Source of the DNA: Agrostemma githago
Taxonomy: Eukaryota > Streptophyta > Magnoliopsida > Caryophyllales > Caryophyllaceae
DNA: 64,000 nucleotides
Reading direction: 5' to 3'
Assembly: GCA_958450325.1 (NCBI GenBank)
Contig: OY288246.1
Span: forward strand, 41,221,619-41,285,618
Shown: positions 33,862-45,800 of the stretch, piece after piece
Layout: every line of letters starts with the position of its first letter
Numbering within the stretch: the first letter of the stretch is position 1
Made by a program: the position numbers and the translations under genes
Notes under the pieces: model-generated
Seen by the model: only the letters and a program-made list of their open reading frames with translations
What the model was told of the DNA's origin: nothing
The model's database searches: none

Positions 33862-35147
33862 CTAAGATCCACTGTCCTTGGCTAGGCACTTAGTCTCTCG
33901 AGTCCCCTTTTCGCCTCTCAGCGGTGCTGTCTTCCTAACTTTTAGGTCGGTCTGTCCTAACGGATATCCACCGATTCTCTTCCTGACAGAAGTATTGACA
34001 GTCGGTCGAACAACGGGGTGCAGAAACTTTTGCTCCCAAGACACCCTGAACCCCCTAAGCAAGTCCTCGGTCCACGGATCAAAACTAGAAATGACCCTAG
34101 CATCATCTAGAATAGGAGGTCGGACACCCATTTGATTTGACAACATGCCCGGGTAAATATAAACTTGATCCCTCATCGATAGTAATAACAAAACCCAGGT
34201 TGAAGACGAAAATGGAAACCCTACGCGCCCACTAACATTCCACCACGGGATGGACCACCTAATGACAACATCTCCCCTAGCCAAATAGGAAAACCAATCC
34301 TCCTCTCCGAAACTCTTGCTCCACGCCGACACCATCTTCCGGCCCGTGAAGCCCCTGTAGTTGTAATCCTTGAAACACCGGGGAGGGTCGATTAGACCAA
34401 GCCGCTCTTGCAACCAAACCCGCACGAAAAACGACAAAGTATCACACCTTCTAAGTCAAAACAACCACAAAATAAGTGAAACCTAGCTACAAAAACATGA
34501 CAAAAAAAGCACACCTGTAAAATGGTCCTAGAACCCCGAGAAGGTATCCCATGCACCGAAACACTACCATCAAGACCCAGAACAAGTTCACCTAAAATAA
34601 GCAAACAGGGTGATCGTCCATGTTCCATAGCCGATACCACATCCAACACTCGAGGATTACCCCAGCCTTCACGTGACCGTGCATCCTCAAAAAGATAGTA
34701 ACAAGCAATAACAACATTAAAAGCGCGCCTACATGCCAAGGTCGAAACATGTCGAGAGCCAACTTGTGAGAATGTCCTAGAAAGCAACTCTAGGTTAAGA
34801 CCGTCCACACCAAAATAGCCTTTGGCCTCCTCTAGTGAAGAAAGGTCCAAAAAATGATAAAATCGCTCCACATAAGCATCATCCCCATAAGGCACACAAG
34901 GTCGAACCGAACTCCACCCGCCTATAGCATCTATCTCTTCGGGTGAAGGGCATACTTTACCCCCGGGGAAAGCAAAAACATGATATTTAGGGTCCCAAAA
35001 CCTAGAAAATGCCCGTAAGAAGTCATCCTGCACCTTGACTCGGCTAAGCGCAACAACCACTGATAAGCCGTCATTTGAACTAACCCCGGGGTCACATTTC
35101 TTAAAAGAACTAACCCACTCGGCAAGGATTTTCCCAAAACCCGACAT
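33862..35147 (-). pseudogene. Antisense plant-mobile-domain gene of the Tat element
   Basis: Runs opposite to gag-pol. The ATG at 35147 has TATATATA 71-78 bp upstream (35218-35225). Exon 1 (35147-34515) encodes a plant-mobile-domain-like protein: FWDPKYHVFAFPGGKV, SPEEIDAIGGW, AFNVVIACYYLFEDARSREG. It ends at a donor, CAG/GTGTGC. Exon 2 (34419-33862) would resume with VWLQERLGLIDPP, but the bases before it are GG, not AG, so the acceptor looks mutated. Exon 2 continues with RWSIPWWNVSGRVGF and RVSWEQKFLHP and ends at 33862. Such domains occur in plant nuclear genes and in retroelement cargo genes. Their role in the element is not known to me. The same N-terminal domain starts at 63699 in the other Tat element. 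Confidence 0.75.
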
Positions 35148-35217
35148 AACGCTAAATATAAACGTGCTAGACCCTATAGATACCCTGGTATGTCTAAAAC
35201 AAAACACCCACAACCCG

Positions 35218-35225
35218 TATATATA
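35218..35225 (-). promoter_or_regulatory. TATA box of the antisense gene
   Basis: TATATATA on the minus strand, in GGGCTATATATACGGG, 71 bp before the ATG at 35147. Comparable to TATAAATA 90 bp before the homologous ATG at 63699. Confidence 0.55.
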
Positions 35226-36043
35226 GCCCTAAACCCACAAGAATTAGGAAACAACGAAAATTTCCATAACCCAGGAACCCAACCGCAACGGCCCACGCGC
35301 CCGAATTCCCGGCCGCCCAAGCCCAGGCGGTCCGGAGGCCAGCTGCCTCAGCCCAGGCGCCTGTAGACATGCAGGCGACATCCCGAACAACCCAAGGATA
35401 GAAAATTAAATGTCCACTATCATCCTCAGCCCCGGACATGGGAACGACCTCCCAAAGTCGCTAAAACCCGTCCGGAAAACCAAAATACCCGCGCATGAGC
35501 TGCGAGAAGGGAAGCTACCCGTCGGACGAGCAAGACTTAGACATTTTTTTTTGTTTTTTTAGGGGGGATAAGCTACGCCACCTAGGCGTGTCGTAGCCTT
35601 TTAGCAATTACCGTCGAGTCACGTCTGTAGCCTAATAGGGCAATATCATGAAAAGTGGTCCAACTTTTTTCCCAAGAGTCGTACGAATTTCAACTTCGGT
35701 CCCATTTTGAATGCCAAGACAACCGCGCTCATCCCTTGATATATGTAATCAAAGCACATTGATATTTCACATCTCAAGTCAAAAACGTTTTAATCGACGT
35801 ACTACCTGATCCGATTCCTGGCTCAAACTAACGCATTTCAAAAACATCCGAAAGAAGTTGTTTTCGTCCTCTCACGCAACGCTAACGCACCCTAAACCAA
35901 TTCACATCGCAAAATGAACACAAAAGCGATTACTTGTCAATCTAGGTAAACAATTCGCCAAACGAAAACACAAGATTAATCCGACTAATTCAAATGCTAA
36001 GAATCAAAAACAGATATACAAAATATACAAATCCTTATACGAA
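35226..36043. other. Spacer between antisense genes
   Basis: No ORF. It holds a GC-rich block with GCCCAGGCG repeats (35290-35370) and a T-rich/G6 run at 35546-35568. Confidence 0.5.
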
Positions 36044-38399
36044 TCAAGGATAAGAAGGACCCCTAGAAGTCGCGCCGACGGCAATCACAATCTCACAAAG
36101 CTTATCATCTAACCCTAGGTCCTCCAGGTCTATAAGGGGAGACTCACTATCGTTCATCCCAGACAACATATCCAGAGTAGCCGTCTCGGGAACCCCTCCA
36201 GCCTCCTCCATAGCGCCCGTAGCCTTGATAAGCTAGTCGTATACCTATCAAAGATAACCAACTTAGGTCTAACTAAAAATATAGCTAGGGAAGTCAGGTC
36301 GAATCCACAGGGAGACAAATAAATTCTACTCGCAATTAAAGTCTATCTAAGTAACCAAATTGGGGGTTTTGTTTGTTTGTTTTAACTAATCTAAAAGTAG
36401 TGAAGGGAAGAGAATTAAAGGAGAAGAATAACTAAACTAAATAGAATGAATTAGGACGAATTAATATATGGAGAGAAAATTAGGATTTTCGGTTCACTAC
36501 GAATCTCATATGGTCACGGTCTAAGTCACAGGTCTGTCGCAGATATTGGTCTAAGGGGTATTGAAAAGATCCTTCCGGTCCGCTATTCACCTAGCATGCG
36601 TCTAAAGGCTTCCGATCTTATTAGGGCAAACTAATGTGTTGTAGCAGGTCTAACTTTTACCAGGCTTCCGATCTTAGGTTCAAGTTTCCCGAATTCAATT
36701 AATCAATCATGCGCATTAACTGACTAATCGCGATTATATGCTACAATTGACAACTCAGACACAATATCATTGACAGATCTATAAATTATTTAGCGACCAC
36801 ATTCAATTCGCAGATCCCCTAAATCCTAGCGAAGGAAATTAGCTACTCATGATTAATTTAAGAACAACAAGATTAATAAGAGATTTTACTAGATTAAACA
36901 TGATGAATAATAATAAATTTGCGATAAGCATAAAACAATGGTTAAGAATAATTAAATACGAAGAATAAGAACAATCAAGAATGAAGAAGAAGGAAGAAGG
37001 ATTAAGTAAAATTACCAAAAGGAACGAAGGCGATTCGAATCCGAAAGTCTTATAATAAGAAATTAAACTAGGAGTAGTTCTAAGAGAATAAGGAGAAGAG
37101 GTCTAAAAGTATAAGAAGAGGAAAAGTTGAGAGGTTCAGAGATGAAAAAGTGGAGAAGTAGAGAAGTTGAGAAGTTGAGAAGTCTCAAAAGAAGTCTAAA
37201 GAGAAGTCTAAAGAGAAGTAAAGTATTAAGGAAGAAGTGATCTCAAGGAAATTAAAAGAATAAAAGAAGAGGTTGTATCTAAATTCTAGCCTAACGGTTT
37301 CTTAAATACCAAGTTAAAACAAAAGCCCAAAAGTCTTATTAACCCTAAACATCGAATTAGGAAAGTCTCGGTCTTCGTCCAGTCTAGAGAATAGTTGGTC
37401 GACTATTATGGATAGTCGTTCGACTATTTGTGCCCTGTTTCCGTTCTCATCACTGCGCGCTCAACTTCAAACGCTTGCCATTTCTTCGTTACTTGTTCAA
37501 ATCAGGCGTATAATATACCGTTGGAAAGCTAAGAGAAAGGAATTTCCAACGCAACTGGAATCAGATCAATTGGAGTTTCAAAACTCAAGATATTCACGTT
37601 TTAAGTAGACCTGTTTGGAAACATTCATTTTCTTTTCTTATTTTGCAAAAGATTTCATCTTTAAGCACGTTTTTTGCCTTGTTTATGCGTCCATGGGTTC
37701 AAACCTTCATAAGATGCAACATGACCACAAAGTATCAAATTCGGGGGAAAATACTAGACAATGCTACTCGATATGCATGGAAATGCGTGTGTAAAAGACA
37801 TAATAATCATATATAAATCGCACGAATCAAGCCTCAGCATCGACCTCAGCCTCCCTTTCGACCTGATGCCTAGTCTCACCCTGAGTTGAGGTCTCACCCC
37901 GGGACCGAGCCAGCTGCTCCTTCAAGATGGCAATCTTGTTAGTTCGAGATTGCAGGAGCCGCTGTGCCTCAACCTCTTTCGCCTCGAGCTCGGTCACCCA
38001 AGTCTCCAACTGCCCCACCATATCCGGAACGTCCTGCAAATACACTTAAAGCATTAGGAAAGTACACAAACAGCCTAGAAAACCACCTTAGTCCCGTAAA
38101 CTCACCGATCGAGGCCCCGAAGTGTCAAGGGAGATCCTCAAGGCATAAGCCCGGAAGCAGTTGGCAGCCTGCCACAACCGCTGATGGCAAGCCGAAGAAA
38201 CATGAAATACAACCGAAAAATTTAGGCAAACCAACCCTAGTCCCTAGAGCCCAAGCAAAAGGCAATGAAAACAAGACCCACCCGGTACACCCGGTCACGC
38301 CACTCTATCCCGGCATCCATCTCTTCAGCAGAACAAGGGGGGAGGGGCTCAGTAAGGGCTACCCCAACCACATCGACCCTGAGTGGTGTCTAGGGGAAG
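36044..38399 (-). pseudogene. Antisense gene, C-terminal exons with coiled coil, split by a solo LTR
   Basis: Three exons fit splice rules on the minus strand. The first is 38399-about 38285 (acceptor after CCCCTAG; donor GTGTAC or GTGGGT). The second is 38180-38106 (QAANCFRAYALRISLD; acceptor CATCAG, donor GTGAGT). The third starts at 38033 (acceptor TTTGCAG) with VGQLETWVTELEAKEVEAQR, a clear coiled coil. The third exon is cut at 37830 by the solo LTR 36226-37829. Beyond it the same frame continues (acidic SESPLIDLEDLGLDD) to a stop at 36044-36046. The first bases of the LTR give a premature TGA. The upstream part of this gene is missing. By content it could be the C-terminus of the plant-mobile-domain gene that now lies on its 3' side. 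Confidence 0.6.
36226..37829. mobile_element. Solo LTR, 1.6 kb, in the antisense gene
   Basis: 1,604 bp, TGATAAGCTAG to CGAATCA, flanked by the exact duplication AGCCT (36221-36225 and 37830-37834). No internal region or coding sequence. It shares the motif GTCGAATCCACAGGGAG (36297-36313) with the 3' part of the Athila-type LTRs, which suggests a related family on the minus strand. Confidence 0.9.
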
Positions 38400-39553
38400 A
38401 CTGGGGCTAAACATCATCAGCCAAGACAACTAACTAGAAGAAAAGCGAACCGTTCCAAAGGAAAGCGAATACTAAACCATAGGACAAAACAAGCGATCAA
38501 ACCAAAACCGATACTCCAATAATCCTAAACCTTGGGGGCTACTAATAAAAACGAACTGTAAGAAAAAAACTCACATCTGCAAGGCGCGGGTAGCTCGCCA
38601 GCGCATCCTCCGACAAATAGTGCCCCTAGCCTAAACCAATCTCCATTCAATCACTGCCGAAAACCTAACCGGACGAGCACGCACCGTCCTAGGAGCCAAT
38701 CGAGAGAGTTAGGAGTAAAAACAAGCCCCATAAGGCAAGCCTTACAACTTCCTTTAGTCGAAATCGACCGCCAGCAATGAACGAACACGAGAGCCTTGAT
38801 TAATAAGGATGCTTGCGCTTGACCGCATGATAAAACGAAAAAAAAGGGGACAAATCCACAACCCTAAAACACCCGAAGCAACCACTTATCCTAGCAAGTC
38901 CCTAAGCACTCAACTTACATCCCAGGGAATTATTATTTTAGCACATTCCCGTAAGAACTCACCAAGCAAATGCAGGCCCAAGAACTAATGCAAACACCAT
39001 TGTGCATTCAGTAAGAGCTTACATACCACGTCTGGTAATTTAAAGGCAGAAAGTCACTAAACCCAAACGATCACTCGTCAATGGGCCAGGGATAGTCAGA
39101 AACTTTCCCGAAGAAAGTCGTAGACCAGGGTTAGTCTAACGCAGCAACCCGAGAGAGATAAACTTAACATAACCGCCCGCAAGGGATTGAGTCAAACACA
39201 CCAATAAATACTTAAGCAAACAAACTCAAGGTCAGTAAATATAAAACATGCACCTGCTAAGACAAAACAAAATAACAATAACGGGACAACTACTAATCAA
39301 CATCGATACTACGCTCTCGACAATAAAACAAGCATAAGAAACACCCTTGACCTAAACGCTACACCCGGACGCGTAACAAAGCAAATCTAAACTAAACTAA
39401 TCTAAGTAAACTCTAAACAAATCTCAAATGCATATACAAACCAAAATAAAAGCAAGAACAAACCCGAACAAAATAAGACACGCCTGCAAAACAAATTAAG
39501 ACAAACTCAAAACCAGCACTCTAACTAAAACGAATAAACAAACAGCATTTTTG
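38400..39553. other. Non-coding 3' region of the Tat element
   Basis: A-rich, no ORF, no repeat that I can support. The upstream exons of the antisense gene are expected here and are not seen. Confidence 0.5.
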
Positions 39554-40062
39554 CCCGAGGGTCAGAGTTGTCCCGGAGGCACAGCAACAGCAATTTTGCC
39601 CGAGGGTTAGAGATATCCCGGAGGCACAACAATATTGCCCGAGGGTCAGAGATATCCCGGAGGCACAGCAATTTTTATTCGAGAGGAGACTAACGCCCTC
39701 GAAGGAGTCTTATACCTCCACAGCAATTTTTATTCGAGAGGAGACTAACGCCCTCGAAGGAGTCTTATACCTCCACAACAATTTTTATTCGAGAGGAGAC
39801 TAACGCCCTCGAAGGAGTCTTATACCTCCACAACAATTTTTATTCGAGAGGAGACTAACGCCCTCGAAGGAGTCTTATACCTCCACAGCAATTTTTATTC
39901 GAGTGGAGACTAACGCCCTCGAATGAGTCTTATACCTCCACAATAACTTTAATTCGAGAGGAGACTAACGCCCTCGAATAGTTTTGTATCATTTTATCTT
40001 GTCCTAGGGGTCATAAGCATCCCAAAGACGATTACTCGAGTGGAGACTAACGCCCTCGAACG
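39554..40062. repeat. Tandem repeats near the 3' LTR of the Tat element
   Basis: Three units of about 40-45 bp around TTGCCCGAGGGTCAGAG and TCCCGGAGGCACA (39554-39668) are followed by six units of exactly 55 bp starting ATTTTTATTCGAG (39671, 39726, 39781, 39836, 39891, 39946). One degenerate unit follows near 40036. Each 55-bp unit contains TTCGAG and CTCGAA as a dyad around GGAGACTAACGCC. Confidence 0.92.
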
Positions 40063-40418
40063 TTTTATGTCATCAAGGGTTCGCAAGCAGCCCAAAATAT
40101 ACTCGCACAAATAAAGGCCAACTTAATGCGTTGCTAGCGCGAAAAAAAAAACGCTTAAAATTAAACGAAACCTCTAAATAAACTGAAGAAGACAAAGCGC
40201 TCGCGCACAAAGAATCAAGAACAAGATGTCAAGCAACGGCCCGGGCCCAAAGCAATCAACCACAAGCGAAGACGTCAGGTATGACTTCTCAACCTTGGCT
40301 GGCGAGCCTCACCACGTAGTCCAACGGACTTAAAACGACCCGTCCGGACAGCCACCAAGTCGTAATCCTCTATTGACCTGGGTGGCTATACTTTGACTTT
40401 CGCCTTTTCCAAGCCTCA

Positions 40419-40435
40419 GTCAAAGTGGGGGCTTC
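40419..40435 (+). other. Polypurine tract of the Tat element
   Basis: CAAAGTGGGGGCTTC immediately before the 3' LTR. The other Tat element has AGAGTGGGGGCTT at the same place on the minus strand (63028-63042). Confidence 0.8.
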
Positions 40436-41729
40436 TCTAGACACCCTGATTTGGACCTGGTGGTTGCAGAAGTGCCCAACAAACACTCGATGACGATAGG
40501 ACTGCAACGCGACACGGGTTCGCGATGTTTTAGATAGTTTTCTTATAGAACGGACGAAGTAATTACTTGGAAAAATTAAAACTAACATGACGGCAGCCTT
40601 AGTCGTGTCGTTACGGTCGCATAGACACTAATTAGAGTCAATTCCGATACCGGAACCCCGAGTCGGCCCCGAAACTCGAACCGAGTCAACACCGAGTCAA
40701 GCGAGCCTCGGGATGAACACCCGAGGCCAGCGAAACCCACGGCGCTAGGTCAAGCCGTGGGGAAGCTTTCGCGACCAAGCAAGATAACACCCACCTCTCG
40801 ATTTTGGAAAGTATCAAAATCGTATCCTTAAAACTCCAACCGCCCCACCTGACGCGCCTGGGTTTCCCCACGCTCAGACCCAGGCGCCTGAGTCCTGGTG
40901 CGCCCCAAGTCACGCGTCCATATGGGCGACGATGGCCGAAAACACCTATAAATACTCCCCCCCCCCCTCCGCCTCATTCATTCGACACACAATTCAACTC
41001 TCTCTTCTCCCTCAAAAAACTCTCGCTAAGGGCTCGCACTCCGACACCCGAGGCAAACAATCCACTTGATCGTAGTTCCGATAAAAAAGCGACATCGATG
41101 CTACTCCTCACCTTCGAGCACTCCACTCGATACCGAGGTGCCTGTGATCGACTAGCTCAAAACTAGTACCCAGGTTCTACTGGATTAGCCGCAGAACTAG
41201 TCCTTAGTAACGAAGCTTTGCCGGAGTAGCCGCGGGAAGGTCAAACGCTAACGTGGTTCTGCCGGAGTCATTAGTCAAGCTAGGAGGATCCGCCTGTTGA
41301 TCAAGTCGTCACTAGGTTGTCATCTAAACAAAACTTTCCATATTTGCACTTTCTATTATTATGCACTACGACAACACTAGACGTGGGCATGATAAGTGTA
41401 GTTTGTAGTGCCTATTTTGTTGTGTTTAGTCCCGGTTTCTCTTGTGAAATCGCTCTTTGGAACGGGTTCTGAGCTACTTATGCTTCTTCTAGTTCGTTTT
41501 AGGTTCCCAAGATCATTCATTGAGAATTGGAACGATTCCAACTCATTTCTTACACTTTTGGAGCCAACGAAGAGAAGGAACGATCACTCGGTGCCTTGGA
41601 TTCGATCCCGAGACCTTGGGACCCATTCCCGAACCCCGTAGACTCGATCCCGAGCCCCGAGAATCGATGAGAAGCCCATGAGAAGAAAGGAGGGACCCTT
41701 ATGATCATAATAGAGGCCTACAAGACCCT

Positions 41730-41855
41730 TCCCGGGCGGGATGGGTAGCCTTTCCGACCGGGAAGGAGTGCGTGTTTACTGCGGCTGCTGTTGTGTCATC
41801 CCGATCGGGAAGGGTGTGTCATCCCGACCGGGAAGGAAGCATCCCGACCGGGACG
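41730..41855 (+). repeat. Palindrome cluster, 5' LTR of Athila copy 2
   Basis: Five TCCCGNNNGGGA-type units upstream of the TATA box, one unit fewer than the 3' LTR (49160-49303). Confidence 0.88.
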
Positions 41856-41907
41856 GACCTGCTGTAGGCCGCGTGACTTCTTTTCTCCTCCTTCACTCTT
41901 GTAACCT

Positions 41908-41915
41908 TATAAATA
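41908..41915 (+). promoter_or_regulatory. TATA box, 5' LTR of Athila copy 2
   Basis: TATAAATA in CTTATAAATACTCCTCCC, the same as 49358-49365 in the 3' LTR, about 50 bp after the palindrome cluster. Confidence 0.65.
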
Positions 41916-42598
41916 CTCCTCCCTTGTATTGTTTAAGGATCTTACATTACATTAGACTATCTTAGACCTCTCTACATTCAAAACCCTACATTTAGTGTTC
42001 CTCTCATTAGCCTAATCTTTCTTTAAAACTTTTGTTAATCTTAGATTATCTAGTTAATTAGTCTTGTATTAAGAAGATTCTTGAAGATTCATCCAAGCTT
42101 GACAACCTTGGAGATTATTTGGGTTTCTTATTAATGCAAGTCTCATCTTTTTATCTCCTTGTTAATTGGTATAATCTCTTCTCTCTTAATCTTTGTTAAT
42201 CTTTCAAGTTTTAATCTTTACATATTGTTTATTGTTCTTGTTTGTTCATTATGAATGTTTGGATGTTTATGTTGATTACTCTTATTTATGTTACTATTAG
42301 TTTGATAATGAGTGAGTAGATTCCTTGTGGGGTTATTAGGGGGACTAAGTGTGGATTATGAGTGATTAGAGTTTGATTGTGGGCAAAGGTGATTCCCTTG
42401 TTGCTAGTCACATATTGGGCACACTATGTGTTTGTTGTATTGCTTGTGTGGATAGTAGTGGCCAATGCTTTTCATACTTGTTCTCATCTTCTCATTCTGT
42501 ATTCGATTTGTGGTTGAATGCTTGTGTTTTGAGTAGCATCTAGCATGAATCCCTACCATCAATCGGTTGGGACCCACGGCAAATCCCTACCATCAATT

Positions 42599-42616
42599 TG
42601 GCACCGTTGCCGAGGA
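42599..42616 (+). other. Primer-binding site, tRNA-Asp type
   Basis: TGGCACCGTTGCCGAGGA, three bases after the 5' LTR. Two substitutions relative to TGGCGCCGTTGCCGGGGA. Confidence 0.82.
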
Positions 42617-42820
42617 CGGCGTTGTTTAGACTTAGTTTGCTTATAGCTTGACTTAGTTACCCTTCTTGTGCTCTTCTTCTATCTCTTGTGCATATTTTGT
42701 AGGTTTTTTCTTGTTTTCATAGCTTTCTTTTCTCTTTATCTTTCGTTGTGTTCGTTTATTGTCTTTGCCTAGTGCCCATAAAGCACTAGGTGTTCTCACG
42801 TTTGTTTGAGTGTGTAGTGT

Positions 42821-45800
42821 ATGCCTAGAAGGGGAGGCGATTTCTTTCTCTTCAATCCAGAGCCGGAAAGACTCTTTAGAGCCTTTTGCCAACGGACGAT
42901 TGACCGGGTTAGAATCTCTTAACAAGTGCTAGCAATACCAATCAAGAACAAGCTCAAGGATCCGACTTAGACGAAACACCTCGAGAGACGGCCGAAGGGA
43001 ATTTCATCAATCCTTTTGGTACTTCTAGTCACGGTTCTCAACCTAGTTCTCCTTCTACATCTACATGAACACCATTTACACCGTCCTCTCCCGCATATCC
43101 AATAATGCCTAAGTTCTCTTCGCACTCGACGTTTACGGAAGATGTCTTGCCCGGTCCCACCGCTTTACCGGAGACCTACACCGGCAATTTTGTGGCTAAG
43201 ACTCAATTCATCCAATTGGTCGAGCGGAGCCAATTTAGTGGCTTGCCTACGGAGGATCCACATCAACACATGGAGACTTTCTCAGATTATTGCGATGCCA
43301 TATCACAAACGGGAATAACCCAAGACCAAATCCGGTGGGTATTATTTCCCTTCTCTTTGATCGGCAAGGCAAAGCAATGGTTCAAAGGCCTAGATAAGGC
43401 GGCTCTTGGTATAGACACTTGGAAGAAGCTAGCCCTAGCGTTCTACCAACAATTCTACCCACCGGAGAAGACTAATGTTTTAAGAGCTTCTATCACGGGG
43501 TTTCAACAACGTGACGAAGAAAGTCTCTATGAGTCGTGGGAAAGGTTTAAGGCCTTGATCCGTTCTTGTCCCCATCATGGGTTGGCCTAATGGTTCCTTG
43601 TACAACAATTTTGGAATGGTTTATATGAAGATTCTAGGGCCGTACTCAACATGGGATCTAATGGAAGGTTCACCGAGGTCGATGACGATCAAACATGGGC
43701 AAGAATTGAGGAGATGGCGGTACACAACTCCCAATATTCAAGGCCTAGGAAGGCGAATCGAGGGAGAAGGCATGAAATTGATGCCATCACACAACTAAGT
43801 GCCGATCTTGGAGCCCAATTGAAAACTCACATGGATACTATTGATAAGAAGCTTCAAAGCCACCTTAATCAAGTTCAAAGCACTAGTCCCTCCAACCAAC
43901 ACACGATTCATGAAGTCAATGCTTTGGGAGTTGTACCTCCTACAACTTATTATGGGATATGCGATATTTGCGGGATATTTGGACATGAGCCTCTAAATTG
44001 TCGAGGTAGTATTGAGCAAGTGAACGCCTTTCAAGCGTTCAAGCAAGGTGCCACATATCCTCACATGTTTCAAGCTTCCCATCAAGCTTCCCAACAACAA
44101 TCTCTACAACACCGTCCATATGTTCCACCTTCCTTAAGGGACAACAACCAAAGCTACCAAGGTTATGTAGGCAACCCAAGGCCATCCAACAACTTCAAAC
44201 AACATAACCAAGGTACCTTCAACAACAATCAAGGGTTCCAACAAGGGAACTTTAATCAAGGTGGTTTCCAAGGGAACCAACACTCCCAAGGACACCATAA
44301 CTACAACCATGGTAACAATCAAGGCCTTAATCAAGGCAACTCTCATGGGTTCCAAGGGAACCATCAACAACAACAAGGATCTCAAGGTACTCAATACGAA
44401 AGCAAGCAAAGGAGTCGGTCTTCTATTCATGATTATGGCACTCCTCTAGCCATCACCAACACTCCTCATAACCAACAATCTCCACCTCGGGATTTAGATA
44501 TACAAAATCAAATGTTGGAGATGCAAAGAAGTCAATTGGAGACACAAAGATCCCAACAAGAACTTATTGCTCAACTTCAAAGAAATAACTTGGCAAGAGA
44601 TGCTCATATGAAGATGCTCGAAACCCAAATAGCTCAAGTTGCTTCGGGTAGCTCTTCATGGCAAAAGGGGCAACTACCTCCTCAAGGGGAAACGGCGAAA
44701 TTTGAACGTGTGAATGCTATTACCTTGAGGAGTGGTACATCTTATGACTCCCCCTTACTCTCTAATGAGCAAGAACCAATGAAAGAGGTTGTATCTCCAC
44801 TTCAAGACAATTCAAGCTTGGGAAATCCAATGGAGGATCAAGTTTTGTGGGAGATTGAGAAACCCCATGAAAACAAACTTCCCCCACTTCAAGGAAAAGA
44901 CAAAGGAGAAGGGAAGATGTCATTTGAAAAGTCCAACCCTAATGAGCAAGACAAGGTGCATATCAAGTTGCCTTTCCCAACATGACAATTAAAGACTAAG
45001 GTGGATGTTCAATACGACAAGTTCCTAGATATTGTGAAGAAATTGGATGTAAGTGTCCCTTTTACCGATCTACTTACCCAAATCCCGGCATATGGAAGAT
45101 TTATGAAAGAAATCCTAGCTAGGAAGAGATCCATCGACAAGGAAGAGACCACAGCGTTCACAAGAGAGGTGAGCGAGCTCATTCAAGGCTCTACACTTCC
45201 CATGTTGAAGGATCCGGGTAGTTTCTCAATCCCATGCACCATAGGCCACTTGAAGATTGATAGAGCATTATGTGATCTGGGTGCGAGTGTAAGCATCATT
45301 CCCTATTCCATTTGTGAGCGACTTGAGATGAAGGAGCTCAAGTGTACTTCTATTACACTCCAAATGGCCGATCGTTCACTCAACCGACCATTGGAGATGC
45401 TAGAAGATGTGCCACTAAGAATAGGGAAGTTCTTCATTCCGGTCGACTTCCTCGTGCTTGATATGCCGGAAGATGCTATCACTCCCATTATCCTTGGGCG
45501 CCCATTTCTACATACCGCCGGTGCGATGATTGATGTAAAGAACGGTAGGATCACATTTGAGCTAGGCGACGAGAAGCTCGTGTTTGACCTCCAAGGCAAC
45601 ACCTCGCCTACTAATGATGAGTCTTGTAATATGATCCACGCCATGAAAGACATCGATCTAGGGGATGAGTCGGGTAAAAGCTTGAAGAACAACTTCTATG
45701 GAATTGAGGATGATGATTCCGAGCTTGGGGCAGATAAATGCCCATATCATGATATTGAGGACAAGTTGCAAGGCAAGAAGAAAGTTGAGCCTCCCTTGGG

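Larger units (their letters stand above)
41390..42595 (+). repeat. 5' LTR of Athila copy 2, internally deleted
   Basis: 1,206 bp against 1,639 bp for the 3' LTR. About 430 bp, matching roughly 49999-50427, are missing after CTAGCATGAAT (42550). An 11-bp filler CCCTACCATCA, equal to the LTR end, stands at the junction. A second difference of about 20 bp lies in the palindrome cluster. TATAAATA is at 41908-41915. Confidence 0.92.

Noticed and set aside
39671..40000. CRISPR-like regular repeats
   Set aside because: Strictly tandem 55-bp units without unique spacers, inside a plant retrotransposon.
41741..41965. ORFs across the LTR palindrome arrays (also 1898-2412, 6041-6457, 46348-46759 and 49221-49415)
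   Set aside because: Arg/Pro/Gly/Ser repeats arise from the palindromic motif; they occur on both strands and in several frames.
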